A stretch of 64,000 nucleotides of DNA from Darksidea phi (taxonomy: Eukaryota; Ascomycota; Dothideomycetes; Pleosporales; Lentitheciaceae). The DNA lies in assembly GCA_030770425.1 (NCBI GenBank), contig JASJFT010000163.1, forward strand, positions 1-64,000, written 5' to 3'. The stretch's first letter is position 1. Every line of letters starts with the position of its first letter. The notes beneath the pieces were generated by a model. It saw only the letters and a program-made list of their open reading frames with translations. It had not been told where the DNA came from and did not search any database. Positions 11,001-21,023 of the stretch are shown here, one piece after another. The position numbers and the translations under genes are program-made.

Positions 11001-11059
11001 TCATTTGCACTGTCTTGAAGAATGCATATGGCATATATTCGTGGCTGATGCCCGCGTCA

Positions 11060-11250
11060 TGAGGATAGGTATCGTCAAATATACGAGGAATGATCCGAGG
11101 AGGGATTTGACCGTTGTACGATTGTACATTTAACAGAAGCGTACGTATAGGGAGACTAGCACCCCAGCAGTAGCTGAGGGTAGTGTATTGTTGATTTTGG
11201 ACGGGGAGCTGCTTGCTGAAAACGAGTCTAGGATCTAGGAGGACTCCCAT
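11060..11250 (-). pseudogene. HET-domain fragment
   Basis: A short minus-strand frame contains QQYTTLSYCWGASLPIRT, the first conserved block of the heterokaryon-incompatibility (HET) domain (consensus Y-x-x-LSY-x-WG), followed by a decayed stretch up to IPP-R-IPRIFDD that resembles the next block. The rest of the domain is missing on both sides. It lies tail to tail with the NB-ARC/TPR relic, whose TPR coding ends about 60 bp away. Both families serve in fungal non-self recognition. Confidence 0.65.
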
Positions 11251-12180
11251 TTCCCCTAGCTTCGGTCGATTGCTGTGGAATATGCTTGGCCTTAGGCATA
11301 CATCGATCGCCTCGGCTCGACCTACAGTGATCCGACCACTTTTTGATGGCTGTCATTTTTTCTTCCACCGAGGCTGAAGAGGCTCACGGAGCGCGTCGGC
11401 CTATTGCTGCTGCCCCGAAAGTCATACAAATCCGGTTTCATATCTAAGAGCGATTCACTTGCAAAGCAATATTTCTTTTGTCCAAATCAATAGCTACCGC
11501 CACCTCTCTGGATAGCCTTTACTAATATTGTATCACCGTCTTTAGGTATTTGACTATCCTTCGCTCATTCATGCATTTATCATTCGCTGAGCATGCTATT
11601 AAAATGACTCAGTGTTTAATCTACAGAATTCTGCCGTGCCGTCTACTGCTGCCTAATTTGCGGCGCGGTGCAGCTGCTCAATGTTGGAAATCGATGTCTA
11701 CCAATTACATTGCTGCTATTATTAGATCGATAGTTACGATGCAGAGCTCCAGATGCGGGGCACGCCAGAAACTTGCAAAATCTAGTATAAGGATAGCCCG
11801 TTTTCTCGTCGTCTTCTCAAAATAGAGCGGTTTTAAATCATCGCCACCCTCCATTCGTGAAAGCTTTTCGACATTTTAAAAATGCCTCAACTGAGTCTTT
11901 ACGGTCAATGTAACAACCCAGTGTACTGCGACGAGAAAAACATCAAAAGGGGGGATGCCTGTCCTAAGTGTGGCCATGTGCGAGAATGAACACGGGTGCG
12001 TCCTAGCTTCTGGCTATCGGGCTTGTCTAATTGACCGTTTATTTTTAGCCTCAACCTATTAGGATGAATGTTTCGCTGGTGGAGTTTATGTCAGTTTACA
12101 GGGTAGAATGGAGGAGCAGGCGGGACGGACCTACCTAGGGGGCAGGGGTGCTACCAGGACAGGACCAATGATAACATGTT
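11251..12180. other. intergenic with one possible tiny zinc-ribbon ORF
   Basis: Mostly unremarkable. The only item of note is a 35-residue ATG-to-TGA frame on the plus strand at 11882-11989 with C-x-x-x-x-x-C and C-x-x-C pairs (QCNNPVYC and CPKCGH), which could be a zinc-ribbon microprotein or a relic. No homologue recognised. Confidence 0.3.
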
Positions 12181-13384
12181 TTATGGGCAAAGAGTCTCTC
12201 CTTGGCTACCTTCAGTCCTGTCTAGAACGCTGTTGAATGGTACCGCTCTGCCCTCTTCAAAATACTGCATACACAGCCCAAGGTCTCCTAATAGACTCCC
12301 AAATGTCTTGGACAGCTTCTCTGATAAACTCATTCTTTTCTCCTCGCTCGCAATATCCGCTAGATACTGCCTCGCTTCATCGTTCCAACCCAATGATGCA
12401 TGCTTGGGATCGAACCAAGCATACATATTTGTTCGTGCGCCGAAGACTTCAATGGGAGCTGAATGGGCGTGCTCCCAGTCAATGACGCCCACTATCTCGT
12501 ACTCGTCGTTCAGGAGGATGTTGTGCATCAGGAAGTCTGGGTGCACGATCGGGTAGTTGCTCGAGTGCCCGGCGGGGATGAGCTTTTCGATTGCCGATCT
12601 AAGACGCCCAGGGAAGGACTCCGCAGCCCACCTCAAGCTCGGGTCTCTGAGCCGATGTAGGTTTTTGAAGCTGATGTTGTGGTCTGCCCATGACAAGAAA
12701 TAGTCTACCGTCGAATGAAATGGCCCTTCGAAGCCAAATGCAGCTGGAAGTGGTCCGATATCGATATCGCCATTGGGCTTCAGGATAAGAGAACCAAGCT
12801 TGCTCAACGATGCACCCGCTAGCTGACACTGAACAAGTTAGATTGCTGAAAGCTAATTGGGAAGGTTGGCAAACTTGTATCAAAGCTATTGACTTGCGTA
12901 ACTTAGCTCTTTGCTCATCAGTGAGAACATTTGGTCCGCCGAGGTCGAAAAGCATGTTCCCTTCAATGCATTGCATCAACAAATAGGGTAGCTTAACTGG
13001 ATTCCCATCGAGATTCGTTTTATAACCGTACACTTTCGGCACAGGGATATCGGTAGTTTGCTCAATGAATTTCATTGTCGCAATCTCACTCTCCATCGTG
13101 AACTGCTGTTCACTTGTCCACCATCTTTCGTCCAATTCTGAGTCGAACGAATCCGGTATGGTCGGTATGCGCGCAATCCACAACTTGCCCTCCTTTGGTA
13201 GGCCAACGCGACGAACAAGATGGCGTCCGCCAGTGTGATAGTCGCCCTGGTAGACACACCCTGGATCTCCGCTTAACAGTTTTGTAATGTTAAGAAGAAC
13301 ATCCCAATCTGTGTACAGATACGTCTTCTTTGACTGTTCATCAGCATGCTGCCCTGTCCAACGGAAGTTGAAAGGCTGCGCCAT
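12181..13384 (-). CDS. aminoglycoside phosphotransferase-like (APH) kinase
   Basis: Two exons, 12875-13384 and 12181-12822, joined over a 52-bp intron (donor GTTTGC, acceptor TCAG), giving 383 residues. The start is the ATG at 13384. The N-lobe holds the fungal APH pattern with IPVPKVYGY and LLMQCIEGNML. The catalytic loop is VHPDFLMHN (His264, Asp266, Asn271) and the metal-binding motif is IDWE (Asp285). Fungal genomes carry many such enzymes of the protein-kinase-like fold. They probably phosphorylate small molecules or choline-like substrates rather than antibiotics, and the substrate here cannot be inferred. The donor differs from the usual GTATGT but is the only one that keeps the frame and gives LAGASLSKLG next. 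Confidence 0.85.
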
Positions 13385-14664
13385 GTCGTTTCGCGGGTTA
13401 TACGAGTTAGGCAGGCGGAAACGTCGTGCGTTCGGCTCGGTGGGCCGCGTGTGAAAAGCTAAAAGAGCAGATATTGTTAGGCGGTCGGTGCGGGCGAAGG
13501 GGTTGGAGTATCTTACGTAAGAGGGGATTCAGCGCGTCGACACGGGCTTAAGGAGGGAGCAGACTTGCGCAATGCAATCTGATGGAAGGCGGTGGTTAGA
13601 CGTTACGGTAGCTACTGGGCCGGATGATGCACGGACCAATAGCTAGTCTAATTAGAATTAGCACCATGGTGTTCGGTCGCCCTCAATCATACTGAATCCA
13701 ACATACCACTAAGCGCCCGAATGCAATATAAACTTCGCTTCTTAACCGCAAGCAGATTTTTTCATGCAGGAAGCGCACATACGGAAAGGCGCGGAACATG
13801 CCCAGCGAGATGCAGGACCATCCTCCCCGAATTGCTCAATACCTGTTACACCTACCTGTCCTCTGCGCTGTCCGTCCAGACTGACAAGATGATGACTACA
13901 CAAGGGGATGTGTTGAACGCGAACGAGAAGGTCAGGCTAAATCATATATGCCTGTAAGATGACTTTCCTGTTCACCAAAAGGGCATCTGAGACGCCCTGT
14001 TCAGGTCAAAACTTCTCATAAGAACAGTATTTCGCGTCGATTAGTACACTACGTGAAAACGAACATGTGCACAGGCGCAAGGTGATAAGCCTGGAGAGCG
14101 ACCCACATTGTGATAGGGGGCGTTTTCGGCATCTCTTCGGCAGATTGGTGGCTGAGCGCTTGAGCCCGTCCAGTCATTGAAGAAAGACCAAGGTTGGAGT
14201 TTAATTCGAAGAGTAGGATGTCTCTCACTCATACTGTTCATTTCGGCCTTATATTTGAGCTAATACTGCTTATTAGGGTTAGATTGAGTATGCGACTTGC
14301 CGCACCCTATAGCAGGTTGAGCGAATGCGCATCAGGCTGAGCCGGAGCGAATACCCTTCTATCTTATGACATGCACCATAGTCGCCTTCGAATCACTTGC
14401 CCTAGTCCCTTATCCCTGGCTCACTCGTGCTTCTACTGCCACTCACTTATGCCTCAAGCATTGAATGTGGCTGTGCTCGTGGCTGTGTGTGCCTTGCATC
14501 CCGGTGACTCAGCCCAGACTCCCAAACAAGATCTTTTATCATAATCTCGCGGCACTTGTTCTGTAGTGAAGGGATCGTCTTCCCCTCCGGCATTGCTATC
14601 TTTACTACGTTCCATTTTCCCTCTAACAATCCGGCGTACCACTCCCTTAAGCGCCGTCGACGCG
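13385..14664. other. intergenic between divergent APH and HET genes
   Basis: Shared upstream region of the APH-type gene (minus) and the HET gene (plus). Only short ORFs without motifs. Composition is normal and I see no repeat signature. Confidence 0.5.
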
Positions 14665-16719
14665 ATGAACATCACAAACGCAACCGATAAGGCCGATTCG
14701 GGAGGTCTTTTGGGTGGTCGAGATAGGCGTCCGTGGGTTGAAACTCCACTGGACACGGAAAGCAACTGCATCCGCGTTCTACATCTACGAAAGGGATCTG
14801 GCGAAATGCCCATCATCTGCGACTTGGAGGTAGTGTCCTTGGACGCCGACCCATCCTATGAAGTCCTCTCTTACGTCTGGGGGGATCCCGAAGACACTAA
14901 ACAGATTACTGTTGGTGGAGTTGGGTTCAGAGTCACGGCGGGTTTATCCGACTTTATGCATTGCTTGCGACTTCCAGCAGGGGATCGATGTATTTGGGCT
15001 GATGCCATATGTATCGATCAGCTAAACGAGGCGGAAAAGAGCTACCAGATCGGACTTATGACGAAGGTCTACCGACAGGCAACAGAGGCGCACATTTGGT
15101 TCGGCCCATTTAATTCAAGTTCATGGTACGTGGATATCGCGCACGACAAAAGCTACACGCTGGCGTGCAAATTGACACCGGATATGTGGAAGGCCTACGA
15201 AGATACATGTACAAGTGATCTGAAATACTACGTGGAACAAGAAGGTTTCAAGCCCTTGAGCTGCGCCGAACACGCCGAATTCGTACGACGATGTCACGAC
15301 GATAGGTTTCTTGAAGCACTGGCCACGCTAGACAAGATGGCGGATGGCGAACATCTCTACACATATCCGGTGTTTACCTGCAGTAATACCAGCGGAAGCA
15401 ATCGTCAGTACTCAGTGAACCGATCTTGGCTTTGGATCATGGATGTAATCCGATGGCTTCTCATCCGGCCCTGGTGGTCTCGCGTTTGGACACTGCAGGA
15501 AGCGGTGCTGCCCCGAGTGGATCCCACAGTACATGCACCTCCATATTCGTTCAAGTTATCGCTTCTGTTGAACGGCATTCAATCCATGTTACGTCACAAT
15601 GGATCCACCTGTTGTAAATGGTTTGGACGAACCATCATGACGACAGACCGGGATTATCGATCCGGCCAACATTACACACAACCCCTTTTTATGTTCCAGC
15701 AGCGAGAAGAGATGGTGGATGCACCTCAAGAGGGTATGGGCGTGCCTTTAGAGCTTGTTATCAGTGCTATACAAGGCCGCAAAGCGACCGAGATCCGGGA
15801 CCACTGGTTCGGCATCTTCGGCCTCTTGCCTTTGCAGTGGCAGGAGGGATTGAAGTTATTTACTGCGCACTGTACAACAGCTGAGCTATTTTCACTATGC
15901 TCTAAGTTGTTGTTCATCGAAAGCGAGGATCTCACGATACTTGACCTAGCCCGGCGGACGAAACGGAGCCAGATATCCGACTTGCCTTCGTGGGCCATCG
16001 ATCTCTCCGCTCAGCGATCAGACAATGAAGAAGATTACTTACGATGGAAGCTATACAACGCTACTCCGGACACTAAATATGACCCAGTGACCGATTGGCC
16101 CGATGTGAAAACCCCAGAACTTTCCGTCCAAGGGATACGCATCGAAACTGTGCAAGCATGTGCCGAGCACACACTACCAAAACCCTACGCATCACTAGAT
16201 GTCCTCCAACTCGTTAAAAAGTGGCTCAAACTATATCGCTCTATTTCCCGTCGCGTTGCAGATGAGAACGCTTTTTGGAGAGCGGCCTTCATGGACCGAA
16301 ATGTTCAGATACACTAGATGGCCGAGCGCACCGGATCTCTTAACGCTCGAAGTCTCGAAGACATCAAGGACTGGTGGCAAGCGTGGAACCGCACAGATGA
16401 CTGCCTTGACCTCGAGGTAGACCGGAAAGCGGGAGGAAACACTCGCGGCAGCTTTCATTATAGAGCTCTAGAGATGAATGTCAAGAAGACCAAGTTCTTT
16501 GTGTCGACGCAGGGGTTGCCGGGAATGGGACCGCATGATATGCAGCCTGGGGACGAGGTGTATGCTCTGAAGGGATGTAAGTCGCTCGTCATTGTGCGGT
16601 GGGTGGAAAGAAATGATTCGTATGTTATGACTGTGGTAGGTTTGTGCTTTGTTGATAGGTGGATGTATGGAAGGGCGACGCCTGGTGGGGTAGAGTGGGA
16701 AACGCTAAAGCTGTACTAA
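14665..16719 (+). CDS. HET-domain protein interrupted by an in-frame TAG
   Basis: From the ATG at 14665 the frame is open for 550 codons, stops at TAG 16315-16317, and then stays open in the same frame for 133 more codons to 16719. Upstream are the HET blocks: YEVLSYVWGDPED, then RCIWADAICIDQLNEAEKS and IGLMTKVYRQA, then WSRVWTLQEA. Downstream is the C-terminal module usual in these proteins, FFVSTQGLPGMGPHDMQPGD followed by VYALKG and a V-x-x-LCFVD-W-YG stretch. The two halves belong to one protein of about 684 residues. No splice pair that removes the TAG without cutting conserved residues is visible. A CAG-to-TAG change (C to T in a CpA context) would explain it. It is either a freshly broken allele or translated by readthrough. 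HET proteins trigger cell death after fusion of unlike hyphae. Confidence 0.8.
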
Positions 16720-16950
16720 ACGCTTTCGCAAAACAACATGCCTAGTCCCCTATTAGATTTGAAGCCTAGATTCTTGTATGTGCAGTAGCTTTTATTATCA
16801 ATGTTTAGGGTAACTGATCTCTCCATGACATGAATAAAACATAAACATGGTGGGGGAAACTCAGCACGAACGCGTACAAAAGGTTGGTCATCTGCCCACG
16901 TGTATTGTATTCTAAAGCTCCAGGCTCCATAACTTGGGCAGCACCCGCTC

Positions 16951-19900
16951 CTATCTCTTCACGCCCTTTCTATGCGCGACCATTCTCTTACATCGCACCG
17001 GCGTGACCATAGGCTTCCTCAACATCATTTCAATATCACCTATGCTCTCAACAGGCCCATCCCCTCTCCTCATACCTCCGTAACACAGCACAAGAAACTT
17101 GAGCACATGATCCTTCCTCGTCGCGTTATGCGCAAGCTCTTGGTACACTTTCAAGAAACTCGTGATCCAAGAGGCATTGCCCTTGTTGGCTTCGAATCAG
17201 TCGTGCATCTCGATGATGATGTAGCATTTAAATAGACGGCTGAAGACCTTCTGAAACAGTGATTTCCATTCCGATTCAGAGTGCGTTGACCGAAACGCCG
17301 CTACGTTTAAATCGGTCGAGTACAGCAGATTAGGATCGAGCAGAAGCGCTTGGCGTATTAGGGACTTGAGCACTTTAGTAAAAGCTGTTGTGCTTGAGTA
17401 TGGAGCTGAGATCCTCCAGATGACATTAAGTTTCTTGGTTTGTAGCAAGGTGATGATATCAGTGGTAAGTTCTCTTCCTTTTGCTTCGGCGCGCGGACCT
17501 AACCGGAGGATGAAAAGCGATGAGCCTTGCTTCGTGAGCCATTTGTTCAAACTGTGCAGCACGTTCTTCGGTTCTTGCTCTGGTAGCCGGGTCGTTCGCG
17601 CGCGCCTCACAATAGACCGTACTGTTTTGAGGTTGTCATGAGGACAGATCTGCGGCTTGAGTGCCGAGAGTATGTGGGAGAGCTGTATATCACGGGTCCG
17701 AGGCGCCGTGTCTTGGACATCGATGTGAGTTCGCTCGCTGAGACTCTTGCTGCCTATGCCCATATTAGTGACGTATACGCACTACAATGGAGCGTCTTTG
17801 ATGACATACAGGTAGCAAGTTTGAAAGTATTGTTCACTGTCTCTTTGAGCTGTTGTTGTTCTCTTAGTATGAGCTCAATGCTAAGATGCATGTCCCGCGT
17901 TTCCGCCCAATGTTTTCCTTCGGCTAAATCATCAATCATTTTTGGTGCATTCCAAAATCTAGTCGACACTGTCCTTGTATTTAAGCTCATATGGACTCAA
18001 GACGGCGGAAATGGCACGCTTCGCTCGGCTACCGCTATACCACCTTATTGCTTGCTTAAAAAAGTGCATAATGTGGACATATTGGCGTGCTATAGCATCT
18101 CGCATGTCATCGGTTTTGTAGGGCCCAGCGGTCATTTTAGTTTGACGGAGAGCGTCTCCAATTCGAATTAGCGCCTCGCTGAACTCGTGTAGTAGACGTT
18201 CGTAGTTGAGAATTCCCTGTTCTAATTATCTAGTACCCTAGTTATATGGAGAGGTAATCAAAGGGACTTCATCGGGCACGATCTCGTAGAGAAGAAGCGA
18301 TAAGAGGCCTAGGAAGAAGCTCTTCGAACTAGACGTGATCTCTAATCCATTGAAGATGCTCCGATCAACAACACAAATCGCGAATATGATCAGTCAGCGT
18401 ACATACAGTACTAGGCCAAAAGTCTCGCAAACGAACGCCTATTCCGAATTCGGCAGCCGATCAGCCCCCATCAACAACCCCCCCACTATAGTGAACTATA
18501 TAGTAAATACATAGCTTTTTCGTATTTTCTAGGGTAACTGAAGCTCAATATTTCGTCTGATACCCACGCGCGCGCTGGCAGGCCTGAATTCTTCGCTTCA
18601 TACTCATAATAAGGGTACGAATCTATTTTATAGGGATCCTACGCCAATAGTCCTTCAACGCCTTACAGAACTAATTCCACTCCTCCTAGCCGCGCCCACG
18701 ATTCGATAGATGAGGGTAGTACTTCTGGAGTAGCTATTTAAGCGCCTACTAGAGGTATTCGATAGGGTTGAGGTCTAGTAAATAGGGTAGGAAATCGATA
18801 GTCTAGATCCCGTAATTCTCTAGGAACTCTACCGTACTCTACGTAGTATAGATACGCGCGTTATCCTATATAAATCGATCTCCTACCTAATAACTAGGTA
18901 GAAGGCCTTCCTCGAGGGCGCTAATATAGCTATTTACTAAATAACCTCCGTGCGGGGTGTTAGGGTCCCTCTCTATAATAATAAGTAGAGATCTCTAAGT
19001 ACGCCGTCTAGAATCGATCTATATAGAAGCCTATACTATCTACTAAGGTAGCCGGCTAGTAGTCTACTTAGTAATTATAGAGTAATTCTATTTCTTCTAT
19101 AGGTATCGAAAAACCTACTTAGAATTTAGCGCTAAGCCCTTCTAAACTAAGTACTTATCTAAGAATCGAATAGTTACCTATTTCTAATCGATATTCCTAT
19201 ACGCGCGGTAGAACTCTAGGCGTTTTTAAGTAGTAGCCCTATTAATTTTAGGCCTTCTAGCTACCCTAAAGTTAGTAAGGCCTTTATCTTTTAAGGCTCT
19301 ATAGGCTGTACGGCGGGAGTAGTCCTTCCCTAGATAGACTTCCTCGATAAGCTATTTATACTAAATCTTTAGGGTTTTTCGGGTATATCGTAATAGCGTT
19401 TACTTCTCCCTCTTCGTAAGTATAGAAGGCCTACTAGAGCGAGGGCGTAAGGCGTTACTACCTATTTTACTATATCTACGAAGGGTTCTATATATAGTTA
19501 TACGCGGGACGCCGAACTTAGCCGTAAGCTCTTTCGTACCTACGCTAGCCTTAGATTTCGAAATAATACTAATACGCGCGTCGGTAGATAGCTCTACATT
19601 AGGGCGACGATTTCCACTAATTTCTGTACCGAACGAGCGTTGTGGGGGCATGTTGTGGATGGCTTTAGTATAGGTGTTGATACGCGCGTCGCGTTTTGGT
19701 GGGGTTCGTTTGCCAGATTTTTGTCATGTGACTGTACCAGCAGAATGAACTTGCAAGCACCCCATGCAAGAGCCACGTACTCAGGATGATGCTGTGCGAG
19801 TATATCAAAAACTCGTCCGTAATAGATGATTCGGGATGAGCAATCGCCTAGCCATTTCCGAGCGGCTTTCCCATTTTGGGACGTCGTGTCATGGTGTGCC

Positions 19901-20058
19901 TTAGCCTGCTTGAGCAGATCATAGACGTCTTCGATGTTGTGATCGTTGTCGTTGAAGAAAGCATTTGCATTGGTGCTGCCCTGTAGCTCGCCATTGATGA
20001 GGATGCGTGCATCTTCGTAGGCTTCTTGAACAATGTCCCTGTAGAATTGGATTAGCAC
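16951..20058 (-). pseudogene. DUF7708-like (NLR-associated type) gene with transposon in an intron
   Basis: Three coding blocks follow one another on the minus strand. Block 1 (about 19738-20058) has QFYRDIVQEAYEDARI, RKWLGDCSSRIIYYGRVFDI and HHPEYVALAWGACKF. After an intron (18217-19737, donor GTA, acceptor CAG) that holds a whole Tc1/mariner element, block 2 (17810-18216) reads ILNYERLLHEFSEALIRIGD to SPYELKYKD. A second intron (17754-17809) leads to block 3 (16951-17753) with SSLFILRLGPRAEAKGRELT and VFSRLFKCYIIIE. This order matches fungal proteins that carry a DUF7708-type N-terminal domain before a degenerate NTPase-like part. Defects are a TAG at 17959-17961, a one-base frameshift about 30 bp later, and a TGA at 17197-17199. 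The 5' end is unsettled: the frame opens at a GTG, so an upstream exon is likely. Confidence 0.7.
18406..19734 (-). mobile_element. Tc1/mariner transposon, RIP-mutated, with TA target duplication
   Basis: Flanked by TA (18404-18405 and 19735-19736). The inverted ends read TACAGT...AAA-TCT-GCAAACGAAC-CC on both sides, the left one more decayed. The minus strand opens at 19651 with MPPQRSFGTEISGNRRPN and an 83-residue helix-turn-helix region (KELTAKFGVPRITIYRTLRR). A long decayed frame follows, in which DLNPIEYL and ALK (about 18730-18780) mark the end of the DDE/D domain typical of Tc1/mariner. Stops in the decayed part are largely TAG and TAA, as expected from C-to-T changes in CAG/CAA. Total length is 1329 bp. 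Confidence 0.85.
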
Positions 20059-21023
20059 CGTGAAAACATACTACGGGGGAGGTATTAGGTCAAACGATCC
20101 GGATTAACACCGGCGTAAGGTCAAGGACATGTGTGGCCGTGATGACTCCGGGATGAGAAATGTCGACTCCTTTGTTGAGTTCGTCATGTGTGGACTTTGT
20201 ATGTAAGACGCTGTACCTATAGCTTGTGCCGGGCGCGTATTGAGCCCGTAAATTTGCACGTTATGCCACGAGCGCGGCCTCCTGGGCGTCACCAGAGTCC
20301 ATCGCAGAATATTCTTCAGGTGAGATGTATAGAGGGATTTCTCCATGCAATTCTAAATAATTCGAGATAGCAAGACTGTATGTGCTGGCAGCATGAGTTC
20401 CATAGCGAAAGGCTTTAACAAGTGGCGGCCTTACTTTGCGACGAGCACAACGAACCCGGTACCGGGCAACAAGAAGACTTGCAGCTAATGATACTCGGGT
20501 GAGTGCGCAATTATGTTAAGTGTGATTTTTCGATTTTGGAGCTCGACTGGGGCTGTGCGAGCTTTGGGTGGGGCTGAGGAAAAAAAAGCCTGACACTGAC
20601 CGGTGAGAGCTGCCTCTTCGTACATGGCAGCCTCTGATTGCTCGCTTATCCTATTACATGCAGCCACGACCCCGCTTGAGGCGGACTCGAGCGGTGGGGC
20701 TACTTGAACAACCTTGGAAGCTGGCTCGGCAGGCGACCTCGCTAATTAGTTAATTAAAGACGTTAAGCACCTTGCGAGTTTCTTGCTGCCTAGTTACCGT
20801 TCGCATTTTACTAACTATCAGATTCTATTAAGAGGCCTAAGACTTTACATACTCCTAAGAATTTATATTCTCTATTGTCTTAAAGTTCAAGCTAGGCCTT
20901 AGCTTTCCTTATTGCCGACCTTTGGAATTTATCCAGAGCACCTCTGAGTCAGCCTAACAAAGAGATCCGCCAATATACCTATATCTCTGCCAATCTTGTG
21001 CAGACCTACTATTTACGACCCGG
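20059..21023. other. intergenic between divergent pseudogene and HET gene
   Basis: May hold a first exon of the minus-strand pseudogene, since that frame does not begin with ATG, but none could be recognised. The segment 20780-20900 is TpA-rich, and the last 100 bp form the leader of the plus-strand HET gene. Confidence 0.4.

Noticed and set aside
10978..11062. Continuation of the TPR ORF to 11062 as real coding
   Set aside because: After about 10975 the sequence leaves the TPR pattern and runs into the opposing HET fragment.
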